DNA of 64,000 nucleotides, from the NCBI RefSeq assembly GCF_030269365.1, contig NZ_BSTF01000004.1:310001-374000 (forward strand). The letters are read 5' to 3'. The position numbers and the translations under genes were made by a program. The notes under the pieces are model-generated. The model saw nothing but the letters and a program-made list of their open reading frames with translations. It searched no databases and had not been told where the DNA came from. This stretch comes from Lentzea sp. NBRC 102530 (lineage in GTDB: Bacteria > Actinomycetota > Actinomycetes > Mycobacteriales > Pseudonocardiaceae). Of the stretch, positions 34,561-41,896 are shown one piece after another (the first letter of the stretch is position 1; every line of letters begins with the position of its first letter).

Positions 34561-35349
34561 TCACAGTCGCGTGATGGTGGTTCCGGTGCGGTCGGCGAGC
34601 AGGTCCGTGACGGGCGCGCTGCCGATGACGACCCGTGCCACGTCCCGCTCCAGCGCCTCGCCCGCGGCGCGCAGCTTCTTGCGCATCCCGCCGGTCGCGC
34701 CGTTGTCGCGGAACGCCGCCGCGGCCTTCGCCGAGATCCGCCGCACCGGCTCGCCGTCGACGAGCAGGTGCGCGACGTCCGTGACGAGCACGAGGTCGGT
34801 GGCGCCGAGCCCGCCCGCGATCGCCGCCGCGGCCCGGTCGCCGTCGGTGTTGACCTCCTGGCCCGCGGCGTTGCGGGCGAGCGGCGTGACGACGTGGGCG
34901 TGGCCCGGCTGGAGGTTCTTGAACGAGGCCGGGTCGACGCCGGTGATCGGGCCGACCAGGTTGTCCAGCTCCACCAACTGCTTCTCGCGCCACCACCAGC
35001 GTTCGCCCGCGCCCGCGCTGACCAGGCCGTCGCTGCCGAGCAACCGTTCGACGGTGATGCCGCGCCGCTCCAGCCGGCTGATCACCTCGCCCGCGATCTC
35101 CGCGCTGACGGTCTTGATGTCCTCGATGACCTCGGGCGTCGTCCAGCGGCTCTGGTTGCCGTAGCGGTCGCGCAGGATCTCCAGCCGCTTGCCCTCGCGT
35201 TCGCTCAGCCGCTTCAGCGGCTTCGACCACCCGTGCACGAGGACGAGCGGCGTGCTCCTGCCGTGCGCGGCGAGGTCGTCCCACCACGAGCCGTCGAGGC
35301 CGTCGAGGCAGCTGCCGCCGAGCTTCACGACGGTCGGCGTGGCGCTCAT
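34561..35349 (-). CDS. lysZ: [Amino-group carrier protein]-aminoacyl kinase (LysZ-like)
   Basis: The 262-residue amino acid kinase-family protein starts MSATPTVVKLGGSCLDG (phosphate-binding KxGG). It has VLVHGWSKPLKRL and the ATP-site segment GDRAAAAIAGGLGATDLVLVTDVAHLL. It is closest in layout to [LysW]-aminoadipate/glutamate kinases, relatives of ArgB. It would phosphorylate the side-chain carboxylate of an amino acid bound to the carrier protein. It overlaps the reductase gene by 4 bp (ATGA), in the order expected for a carrier-protein pathway. Confidence 0.88.
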   Translation of the reverse strand: MSATPTVVKLGGSCLDGLDGSWWDDLAAHGRSTPLVLVHGWSKPLKRLSEREGKRLEILRDRYGNQSRWTTPEVIEDIKTVSAEIAGEVISRLERRGITVERLLGSDGLVSAGAGERWWWREKQLVELDNLVGPITGVDPASFKNLQPGHAHVVTPLARNAAGQEVNTDGDRAAAAIAGGLGATDLVLVTDVAHLLVDGEPVRRISAKAAAAFRDNGATGGMRKKLRAAGEALERDVARVVIGSAPVTDLLADRTGTTITRL

Positions 35350-36395
35350 GCGGGCATCAGCGGCTGCGCCGTCAGTCCCGTCTCCTCCGGCAGGCCGAAC
35401 CGCTTGTTCGTGACCTGGATCGCTTGCCCCGCAGCGCCTTTGACGAGGTTGTCCAGCGCGGAGAGGACGACGATCCGGCGTTCCTCCTCGTCCAGGAGCA
35501 CCGTCACGTCGCAGAAGTTGGACCCCAGCACGGCGTGCGGGTCCGGCACCGGGATCAGCGTCTCGTCGTGCCGGCGCACCCGGACGAACCGGTGTCCCTT
35601 GTAGAACCGCAGGTACGCCCGGTGCAGCTCGCGCTGGTCGACGTCCTGCTCGGGGAACACGTACGAACTGGTGAGCAGGCCGCGCACGTGCGAGACGCCG
35701 TACGCGGACATGCTGAGCGAGCCGATGTCACCGGAACCGTTGTGCCGCAGGAAGTCCCGCACCTCGGCCGCGTGCCGGTGCCCGGTTGGGGCGTACGGTG
35801 TGATGGCACTGTTGCGGTACGGGTGCAGGTCGGCCGTGCGCAGCGACGCACCGCCACCGCTCGACCCGCTCTTCCCGTCCACGACCACGGTCCTGAGGTT
35901 CAGGCCGAGGCTCATCGTGAGCGGTGCCAGGCCGAGCGTCAGCGCCGTGGCGTAGCAGCCGGGCAACGAGATCAGCGACGCGTCCGCGAGCCGGTCGCCG
36001 AGCAGTTCCGGCACGCCGTAGACGAACCGCTCCGCCAGGTCGGCGCGCCGGCGCACCTTGGGGTACCAGCGGTCGTGCAGTTCGGGGGTGCGGATGCGGA
36101 ACGCCCCGCTGAGGTCGACCACGACCGGCACCCGGTCCGCCAGCAGCGCGGCCAGCTCGGCCGACACCGGCGCGGGCGTCGAGAGGAAGACGACGTCGGC
36201 GTCGACGTCCTCGGTGACGGGCTGCACGGTCACCCCGAGGTCGAGCCGCAGCCCGGGGTGCAGTTCCGCCGGCCGTCTGCCGATGCTCCCGGACCCGCCG
36301 AGGAACGTCAGCTCCAGCTCCGGGTGCCCGGCGATCAGCCTGATGAGTTCGCCACCGGCGAGCCCGGAGGCGCCGATGACACCTGCCCTGATCAT
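35346..36395 (-). CDS. lysY: [Amino-group carrier protein]-aminoacyl-phosphate reductase (LysY/ArgC-like)
   Basis: The 349-residue product has the NADP loop AGVIGASGLAGGELIRL and the nucleophilic Cys in SLPGCYATAL. YAPTGHRHAAEV carries the catalytic His, and it has the ArgC-type C-terminal domain. It would reduce the acyl phosphate made by the kinase to a semialdehyde while the substrate stays on the carrier. It overlaps both the ligase and kinase genes by 4 bp, so all three are translationally coupled. Confidence 0.9.
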   Translation of the reverse strand: MIRAGVIGASGLAGGELIRLIAGHPELELTFLGGSGSIGRRPAELHPGLRLDLGVTVQPVTEDVDADVVFLSTPAPVSAELAALLADRVPVVVDLSGAFRIRTPELHDRWYPKVRRRADLAERFVYGVPELLGDRLADASLISLPGCYATALTLGLAPLTMSLGLNLRTVVVDGKSGSSGGGASLRTADLHPYRNSAITPYAPTGHRHAAEVRDFLRHNGSGDIGSLSMSAYGVSHVRGLLTSSYVFPEQDVDQRELHRAYLRFYKGHRFVRVRRHDETLIPVPDPHAVLGSNFCDVTVLLDEEERRIVVLSALDNLVKGAAGQAIQVTNKRFGLPEETGLTAQPLMPA

Positions 36396-37243
36396 TGCGT
36401 GAGCTCCTTGAGGTGAGCGCCGATGGCCGACTCGACGTCGGCGCCCGTCGCGGAGGCCACGGCCCGGAACGCGGGCGCGTGGTTGACCTCGTTCACGACG
36501 TAGCCGCCGCCGGTGCGGAACAGGTCGACGCCGTAGATGCCCTCGCCGAGCACGCCCACCACGCCGTCGACGATCTTGAGGACGTCGGGGTCGTGCGCGA
36601 CGGCCCGGTGGTTGTTGCCCAGCGCCGCGTTGTTGCGCCAGTCCGTGCCGCCGCTGCTGAACTCGGCCGCTCCCACCAGTTCCCGCCCGACGACGAGGCA
36701 GCGCACCGACGTGCCGCCGCCGATGTAGGGCTCCAGCAGGCAGGCCTGCTCGAACGCGTGCCCGAGGTCCTCGACGTAGTCGTAGACGGACTGCGCCACG
36801 TCGGAGTCGCGGATCAGCGTGACCCGCTTGCCCATGCCACCGAAGACGGGCTTGAACACCAGCGGCAGCGGGAGTTCGGCCAGCGCCTTCTCGAAGTCCT
36901 TGCGGGACAGCACGAGCCGGAAGTCCGACACCGGGATGCCCGCGGCGGCCAGCACCACGCGCAGCACGGCCTTGTTCTCGCAGGCGTGTATCGCCCTGGC
37001 GGAGTTGAGGGTGTGCACCCCGGCCGCCTCGGCGAGCGTGGCGATCAGGCCGCCGCGGGTGTAGCTGCGGCTGCGCACCATCGCCACGTCGTAGCCCGCG
37101 AGCGAGGGCGCGTCCGGGTCGCCGAGGCACAGCGACTCGTCGTTGATCCAGTCGACCTCCAGGCCGAAACCGGGAGCCGCCGCCATCAACCGGCGTTCCT
37201 CCCAGCCGACCCGGTCGGCGACGATCGCGATCCGCCCGCCCAT
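36392..37243 (-). CDS. lysX: [Amino-group carrier protein]-amino acid ligase (LysX-like, ATP-grasp)
   Basis: The 283-residue RimK/LysX-family ATP-grasp ligase has ENKAVLRVVLAAAGIPV, the ATP loop VFKPVFGGMGKRVTLI, and the acidic metal site YVVNEVNHAPAFRAV. It would join the amino group of glutamate, aminoadipate or a related amino acid to the C-terminal side chain of the carrier protein encoded immediately upstream, with which it overlaps by one base (TGATG). The closest biochemical precedent is LysX of Thermus and Streptomyces relatives. Substrate choice cannot be read from the sequence. Confidence 0.9.
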   Translation of the reverse strand: MGGRIAIVADRVGWEERRLMAAAPGFGLEVDWINDESLCLGDPDAPSLAGYDVAMVRSRSYTRGGLIATLAEAAGVHTLNSARAIHACENKAVLRVVLAAAGIPVSDFRLVLSRKDFEKALAELPLPLVFKPVFGGMGKRVTLIRDSDVAQSVYDYVEDLGHAFEQACLLEPYIGGGTSVRCLVVGRELVGAAEFSSGGTDWRNNAALGNNHRAVAHDPDVLKIVDGVVGVLGEGIYGVDLFRTGGGYVVNEVNHAPAFRAVASATGADVESAIGAHLKELTQ

Positions 37244-37428
37244 CACTGGCCCCAGTCGCGGAGCTGGACCTGGACCATCTGCAGCGTCAGCTGACCGTCG
37301 ACGACGCCCTCGACGCGCAACGTCAGCAGGCACTCGGGGCACGACAGCGTCTCGCCCTCGACGATCGGCGGCACGGTCAGGTCGGTCTCGCACTCGGGGC
37401 AGACACCGGACAGGGTGGGAGCGGTCAT
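37243..37428 (-). CDS. lysW: LysW-type amino-group carrier protein
   Basis: The 61-residue acidic protein has two zinc-binding pairs, CPECETDL and CPECLLTL, and the C-terminal sequence RDWGQ. LysW proteins have the same zinc ribbon and a conserved C-terminal EDWGE (as I recall), whose last Glu carries the amino acid through its gamma-carboxyl. Here the last residue is Gln (codon CAG followed by TGA). The protein is the carrier on which the growing amino acid is held, protecting its amino group. Its position directly before the ligase gene supports the assignment. Confidence 0.92.
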   Translation of the reverse strand: MTAPTLSGVCPECETDLTVPPIVEGETLSCPECLLTLRVEGVVDGQLTLQMVQVQLRDWGQ

Positions 37429-37462
37429 GACGTGACTCCGTTTTCGTTGGTGCGGCGGGTTT

Positions 37463-38629
37463 TCACTGGGCCAGGAAGTCGACGGCGGCCTTGCCGATCG
37501 CGTCGCGGTCGAGCAGCGGGGCGCCTGCGCGTTCCTGGCGTTCGGCGAGCCACGGCGTGAAGGCGCCGACGTCGACGGTCAGCCCGGTCTCGGCGAGCGC
37601 CCACCGGACGAGCGCGGGCGTGAGCCGGGTGCGGACGCGCAGTTCACGGACGTTGCCGACGACCTCGGCGGGCAGCGTCTCGTAGGCCTCGGGGTTGGTG
37701 AGCTGGCCGGGGAGCTCGTACGCGAACGCGTGCGGCGTCGTCGGACCGGACTGGAACGCCTCGCCGAGCCCGGCGCCCTTCAGCGCCACCCGGGACAGCT
37801 CGGTGAGGTGCGACAGGTCGAACCGCGTGTCGCCGTGCACGATCCGCAGTGACGTCAGCAGTTCCGCGAGGGGCGCGTTGCCGCCGCGTTCCCCGATGCC
37901 GCCGACCGTCGCGGAGATCCACTTCGCGCCGGCGCGCAGGGCGGCGAGCGAGTTCGCGACCGCCATGCCCAGCATGTTGTGCGAGTGGATCTCGATCTCG
38001 GAGCCCTCGATCGCGGTGAGGCCGCCGATCACGTCCTCCATCTGCCACGGCGAGAGGTAGGCGACGGTCTCGGCGAGCCGGAACCGGTCGGCGCCCGCCG
38101 CGAAGCCGTCCGCCACGTACGGAACGAGCCGCTCGGCCGGGGTGCGGGCCCCGTCCTCGCCGCTGAACGTCACGTGGAAGCCGCGGTCCTTGGCCTGCGT
38201 GATGGCCGAGCGCGCGAGCGTCTGCAGGAACTTGAGGCTGGGCGAGCCGAGCTTCAGCGCGGCGTGCTCCGCCGAGGTGGGGATGGAGTACATGACGTGG
38301 TGCACGCCCAGGCGTTCCGCCTCGTCCAACGCCTGCGTGACCTGCTGGCGGTCGCGCACGACGACCAGCGTCATGCTGCGGTTCGGCCCGACGGCCTCGT
38401 GCACGGCCTCGATGAGATCCGCGTCCTTCGAGCCCGGACCGGACACCATGCCGACCTCGACGAGGTCGACACCGGTTCGCACGAGGAGGTCCGCGATCAC
38501 CGCCGCGTCCCGCGGGCCGAACTCGACTCCGGCCATGTGCGCGGAATCCCGCAAAGTGGCGTCGGAGATGTGGGGGAGTGCTGGCGACTCCGCCAGGGTC
38601 GAGACGTTTGTGACGGCCGTTTCCGACAT
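37463..38629 (-). CDS. Homocitrate synthase-like (DRE-TIM) enzyme
   Basis: The 388-residue product has the DRE-TIM metallolyase fold: ISDATLRDSAHMAGVEF, AAGADRFRLAETVAYLSP, the metal motif IEIHSHNMLGMAVANSLAAL and ATVGGIGERGGNAPL. The last part matches NifV/homocitrate and isopropylmalate synthases. The usual RDGEQ is RDSAH, so substrate or chemistry may differ. It would condense an acyl-CoA with a 2-oxo acid, or cleave such a bond, to give the carbon skeleton loaded on the carrier. It is the first gene of the operon. The start is ATG 38629 with AAGGAGC upstream. Confidence 0.85.
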   Translation of the reverse strand: MSETAVTNVSTLAESPALPHISDATLRDSAHMAGVEFGPRDAAVIADLLVRTGVDLVEVGMVSGPGSKDADLIEAVHEAVGPNRSMTLVVVRDRQQVTQALDEAERLGVHHVMYSIPTSAEHAALKLGSPSLKFLQTLARSAITQAKDRGFHVTFSGEDGARTPAERLVPYVADGFAAGADRFRLAETVAYLSPWQMEDVIGGLTAIEGSEIEIHSHNMLGMAVANSLAALRAGAKWISATVGGIGERGGNAPLAELLTSLRIVHGDTRFDLSHLTELSRVALKGAGLGEAFQSGPTTPHAFAYELPGQLTNPEAYETLPAEVVGNVRELRVRTRLTPALVRWALAETGLTVDVGAFTPWLAERQERAGAPLLDRDAIGKAAVDFLAQ

Positions 38630-38864
38630 CGCGTTCTGCTCCTTCCGAATGTTTCGCTTCGAATCGGAGGCGAATACAACTTCGATTGCCTTGATCACCT
38701 TGCTGCACCTGGCGAGAGCCGGGCAAGGAGGTCCACGCAAGGAACGCGTCATGGAATGCAAAGAAATGTCAGGTCCGGGAAGAAGTGTGGAGAGGTGCTG
38801 AAGCGAGCGTCAAATCTGCGCGCGCGGCCGCCGGGCACCGTGACGTGAGTCCTACGGTGCTGAC
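38630..38864. promoter_or_regulatory. Divergent promoter region of the carrier-protein operon
   Basis: This 235-bp gap separates the operon from a divergent maleate-isomerase-like gene. It is less GC-rich than its surroundings. Three CGAAT repeats on the plus strand start at 38646, 38660 and 38671, with CGATT at 38683. The last two CGAAT copies are 11 bp apart, a spacing used by SARP-type activators. This could be the target of the AfsR-type regulator, but I cannot place a convincing -10 or -35 box. Confidence 0.35.
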
Positions 38865-39596
38865 ATGGATCTTTTCTCGATGCCACGGGTAGGGGTCGTC
38901 GTTCCACCGGAGAACCCCACCGCCGAACCGGAGTTCAACCACCTCATCGGCACGACGGCGAACGTGTACGCCGCTCGTTTCCCGAACACCCCCGGAGTGG
39001 GGTTGCGGGAAATGCTGGAGACCTACAACGACGTGCTTCCCGAGACCCTCGACGGCTTCGGGGAGATGAGGCTCGACGCCGCTGTCGTGGCGTGCAGCGC
39101 GTCGCACTACCTGCTCGGTCCCGACGGCGATCGCGAGTTCTGCGAAGAACTGTCCGTGCGCGCGGGATTTCCGGTGCGGTCGTCGACCCAGGCGATCCTC
39201 TCGGCCTGCGAGGCGTTGGGCGTGACCCGCCTGACGCTCGTGTCGCCGTACCAGCCGTGGCTCACCGACACGTCCCGCGCGTTCTGGGAGGAGGCCGGGC
39301 TCGTGGTGGACGACGTGGTCCTGGTGCCGGCCGAGGGCGACGTGTTCGACCCGTACCGGGTCACGGCCGGCGCCGTGCTGGAGCGGGTGCGGAACCGGGA
39401 CTTCGCGGCGGACAGCGCGTTGCTGTGCACCGGAACGGGGATGGGGACGCTGGCGGCGTTGACGGAGCTCGCCCGCGCGGACGCCGGCCGCACGTTGCTG
39501 ACCTCGAACCTCGCCTCGGCGTGGTGGGCCACGCGGGAAGTGGGTGCGGGACAGGAACATCCACTGCTGCGCAGGCTGGGACGTCAGCCGGTGTGA
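38865..39596 (+). CDS. Maleate isomerase/arylmalonate decarboxylase-like protein
   Basis: The 243-residue product has an N-terminal PRVGVVVPPENPTAEPEF, VVACSASHYLLGP with one candidate catalytic Cys, and LLCTGTGMGTLAALTEL with the second Cys near the position expected for the Asp/Glu racemase superfamily (maleate cis-trans isomerase group). It would act on a dicarboxylate, isomerising or decarboxylating it. It is divergent from the carrier-protein operon and may prepare a precursor for it. Confidence 0.75.
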   Translation: MDLFSMPRVGVVVPPENPTAEPEFNHLIGTTANVYAARFPNTPGVGLREMLETYNDVLPETLDGFGEMRLDAAVVACSASHYLLGPDGDREFCEELSVRAGFPVRSSTQAILSACEALGVTRLTLVSPYQPWLTDTSRAFWEEAGLVVDDVVLVPAEGDVFDPYRVTAGAVLERVRNRDFAADSALLCTGTGMGTLAALTELARADAGRTLLTSNLASAWWATREVGAGQEHPLLRRLGRQPV

Positions 39597-39644
39597 CGGC
39601 CGGGTGCCGGTAGCGGGTGACGGCGGTGCTGACAGGTGGTGAGT

Positions 39645-39668
39645 GCCCGGCGCCTCGATGAGCCGGGC
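39645..39668. terminator. Weak bidirectional stem-loop
   Basis: GCCCGGC and GCCGGGC form a 7-bp stem with a 10-nt loop between two convergent genes. It is a modest candidate terminator. Confidence 0.35.
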
Positions 39669-39689
39669 CTCAGACTCATCCGCCGACCG

Positions 39690-40370
39690 TCAGCCCGCGG
39701 CGACCGTGCGCGCGTGTCCCAGCCGGTACCCGACCCCGCGCACGGTGATGATCCACCGGTTCGAGCCGAGCTTCGCCCGCAGGCTGCTGACGTGCGTGTC
39801 GATCGTGCGGCTCGAACTCGCCCAGTTCGTGCCCCACACGCTCGCCATCAGCTGCTTGCGCGACACCACCGTCTCCGGGTTCGCGGCCAGGGCGTAGAGC
39901 AGCTCGAACTCCTTCGACGTGACGTCGACCCGTTGGTCGTGCAGGCGCACTTCACGGGTGCGCTGGTCGATGCGCAGCGGTTCGATCGAGATCGTCTCGG
40001 GTTCCGCCTTGCCGCACCGCGACCGCCGCAGCACCGCCTCGATGCGGGCCCGCAGCTCCCGCATGCCCCACGTCTTCGCCACGCAGTCGTCCGCGCCCTC
40101 CCGCAGGGCCAGCACGCGTTCGAGCTCGTCGTCGCGATGGGTGCGGGCGATGAGCGGGACGTTGCTGACCGCGCGCAACGAGCGGCACACCTCCAGACCG
40201 TCCACATCGGTCAGGTCGAGCGACAGCAGCACCAGGTCGGCGTCGCGGCACGCCTCCAGCACCTGCCTGCCCGCGTGCACGCTCCTGGCCGCGTAACCCT
40301 GCCTGCGCAGTTCGGACACGACCGAGTCCGCCGCCGGGCCGTCCTGTTCCACCACGAGGATGTTCTTCAT
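39690..40370 (-). CDS. OmpR/PhoB-type regulator with atypical receiver domain
   Basis: The 226-residue product has an N-terminal receiver-like domain and a C-terminal winged helix (VTSKEFELLYALAANPETVVSRKQLMASVWG, then RTIDTHVSSLRAKLG). The phospho-acceptor position is Ser50 in LVLLSLDLTD instead of Asp, and the acidic pocket reads VVEQD. The switch Thr (IART) and Lys (VAKTW) remain. It therefore probably works without phosphorylation, perhaps responding to a ligand. No sensor kinase is encoded nearby. It is 12 bp from the degenerate transposase-like gene, so the two may be one unit. Confidence 0.88.
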   Translation of the reverse strand: MKNILVVEQDGPAADSVVSELRRQGYAARSVHAGRQVLEACRDADLVLLSLDLTDVDGLEVCRSLRAVSNVPLIARTHRDDELERVLALREGADDCVAKTWGMRELRARIEAVLRRSRCGKAEPETISIEPLRIDQRTREVRLHDQRVDVTSKEFELLYALAANPETVVSRKQLMASVWGTNWASSSRTIDTHVSSLRAKLGSNRWIITVRGVGYRLGHARTVAAG

Positions 40371-40382
40371 CGTCCAGGCCCC

Positions 40383-41561
40383 TCAGCACGCGGTTCCGGA
40401 CAGCACGAGCGGTGCGCACGACGGGGACGGCAGGGTGCGGTAGGCGTAGGCGGCGGAGGCCATCGTCATGTGGTGGTGCCAGCCGGGGAACGAGCGGCCC
40501 TCGAAGTCCAGCGCGCCGAAGTGCTCCTGGAGTTCGGCGATGGTGGCGAGCGCGGCGATCCTGGCGCGGGCGAGCGAGAGGACCTTGCCGACCCGGCTGC
40601 TGGTGCAGCTGGTGATCCAGTAGCGGCTGGGCTGGCCCCGGTTCTGGTTCGGCCACTCCAGCACGCGGACGGTGCGCGAGCGTTCGTCGGCGGCGCCGAA
40701 GAGCGGCAGCCTCGCCTGTTTCGCGTAGACCTTCACGGCCGCGGACCCGCGGTGACCCGACGGCGGTGTCAGCAGGTGGGCGCGTTGCCCGAGCCGGGAC
40801 TCCATGAGTTCGCCGACGGTGACGACGGCGGGTGCGCCGGGACGTCCGGTGACGAGCGGCTGGCTCTGGTCGACCTCGCACGCGAAGTCGAGGCCGCGCC
40901 GGACCAGGCCCGCGAGCACCCCGGTGGCGTCCTCGCAGCGCACGAGGTCGAGCGCCCACGGCACGTCGGGCAAGGCCGGGTCCGCGGCGGCGCTGTCCGC
41001 GAAGTCCATGACGTGGGAGGCGACGGGGTGGCCGTACTCCGTCGCCGGGATGCGCGCGCGGTCACGGCGCTCGTGGTCGGACTCCCAGACACCGCGCAGC
41101 ACGAGGCTCCAGCCCACCGGGAAGCTGCCCGCGTCCGTGGCGAGGAAGAACCCGAGGGAGCGCTGGCAGTTGACGGGGCGGTCGGTGCCGGCGGCCACGT
41201 GCTGGTGCACGCCCACCGAGTGCTGGCCCCGCTTGGGGATGATCAGCTCGGCCGTCGTCCACGCGTACGGCGTCGTGCCCGCGGCGATCTGCCGGGCTAG
41301 GTTGCGCCGCACCGGTTCCCAGTCCCAGGGACTGCCGTTGATGAACTGGTGCAGGCCGTTCGCGGCGGCCGCCGGGAGCTGCTCGGCGCGCGCGAGGCCC
41401 CTGGGTGTTCGCCTGCCATTCCCGTGGACGAGACCTCTGAGGTAAGTGCGGGCCCAACGCCGTTGTTCCGCCCGGGTGAGAGACTCGAATACTCGGTCCA
41501 CGAAATCTTGCAGGCGCAAGTTCTCGTCTAAGACAACCTCGTTCGACTGGCTTACCGGCAT
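40383..41561 (-). CDS. Degenerate IS701-like transposase-related protein
   Basis: The product has about 392 residues. LHQFINGSPWDWEPVRRNLA, KRGQHSVGVHQHVAAGTDRPVNCQRSLGFFLATDAGSFPVGW and the C-terminal RWITSC-like region match the IS701-family DDE transposase layout. The first catalytic Asp region, normally DDTGF, reads TAELI, so cutting activity is doubtful. No terminal inverted repeats are evident around it. It may be a domesticated DNA-binding protein acting with the neighbouring regulators. The start is uncertain: GTG 41600 is the alternative to ATG 41561. Confidence 0.65.
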   Translation of the reverse strand: MPVSQSNEVVLDENLRLQDFVDRVFESLTRAEQRRWARTYLRGLVHGNGRRTPRGLARAEQLPAAAANGLHQFINGSPWDWEPVRRNLARQIAAGTTPYAWTTAELIIPKRGQHSVGVHQHVAAGTDRPVNCQRSLGFFLATDAGSFPVGWSLVLRGVWESDHERRDRARIPATEYGHPVASHVMDFADSAAADPALPDVPWALDLVRCEDATGVLAGLVRRGLDFACEVDQSQPLVTGRPGAPAVVTVGELMESRLGQRAHLLTPPSGHRGSAAVKVYAKQARLPLFGAADERSRTVRVLEWPNQNRGQPSRYWITSCTSSRVGKVLSLARARIAALATIAELQEHFGALDFEGRSFPGWHHHMTMASAAYAYRTLPSPSCAPLVLSGTAC

Positions 41562-41829
41562 GTGACGCAGACCCCCCACGACGACATATGACGTGCTCAC
41601 TCAGGCGGATGTCGCTCGCGCGAACGTCCGGCGCGAGCGCGTCAGTACGACTTCACAGTACCGGGCGACGCCGCAGTCCTCATGTATCTATCGTTACTTT
41701 GCCATTTCGCCGTTTGACCTGCGGAAACGCTTCGAACGAACGGTCGTTCACGCGGTGTCCACGTGTTGGTCGTAATGGGTGAGATAACTGCCGGTATGTG
41801 AGATGCATCCGGCATTGCGACGACAACAA
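41562..41829. other. Intergenic region with short palindrome
   Basis: No gene is recognisable here. The stretch near 41680-41720 is AT-richer than its surroundings and may hold the promoter of the transposase-like gene. The perfect 6+6 bp inverted repeat GAACGA-ACGG-TCGTTC at 41734-41749 is a possible operator for one of the cluster regulators. Confidence 0.35.
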
Positions 41830-41865
41830 CCGCCGAAAGCCGCGCAATCGTGCGGCTTTCGGCGG
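41830..41865 (-). terminator. Strong terminator after the MFS gene
   Basis: A 14-bp perfect stem (CCGCCGAAAGCCGC / GCGGCTTTCGGCGG) with an 8-nt loop is followed on the minus strand by TTGTTGT. It lies 32 bp beyond the stop of the MFS transporter gene. Confidence 0.88.
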
Positions 41866-41896
41866 CGGTTACCGGAGTGGTGCTGACGTGCTCTTA

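Noticed and set aside
30044..37428. Ordinary lysine biosynthesis operon
   Set aside because: LysW, X, Y and Z homologues are present, but the LysK hydrolase and a class III LysJ are not, and the amidotransferase, acyl ligase, exporter and SARP regulator point to secondary metabolism.
40383..41561. Active insertion sequence
   Set aside because: The first catalytic Asp is missing and I see no terminal inverted repeats or target duplications around the gene.
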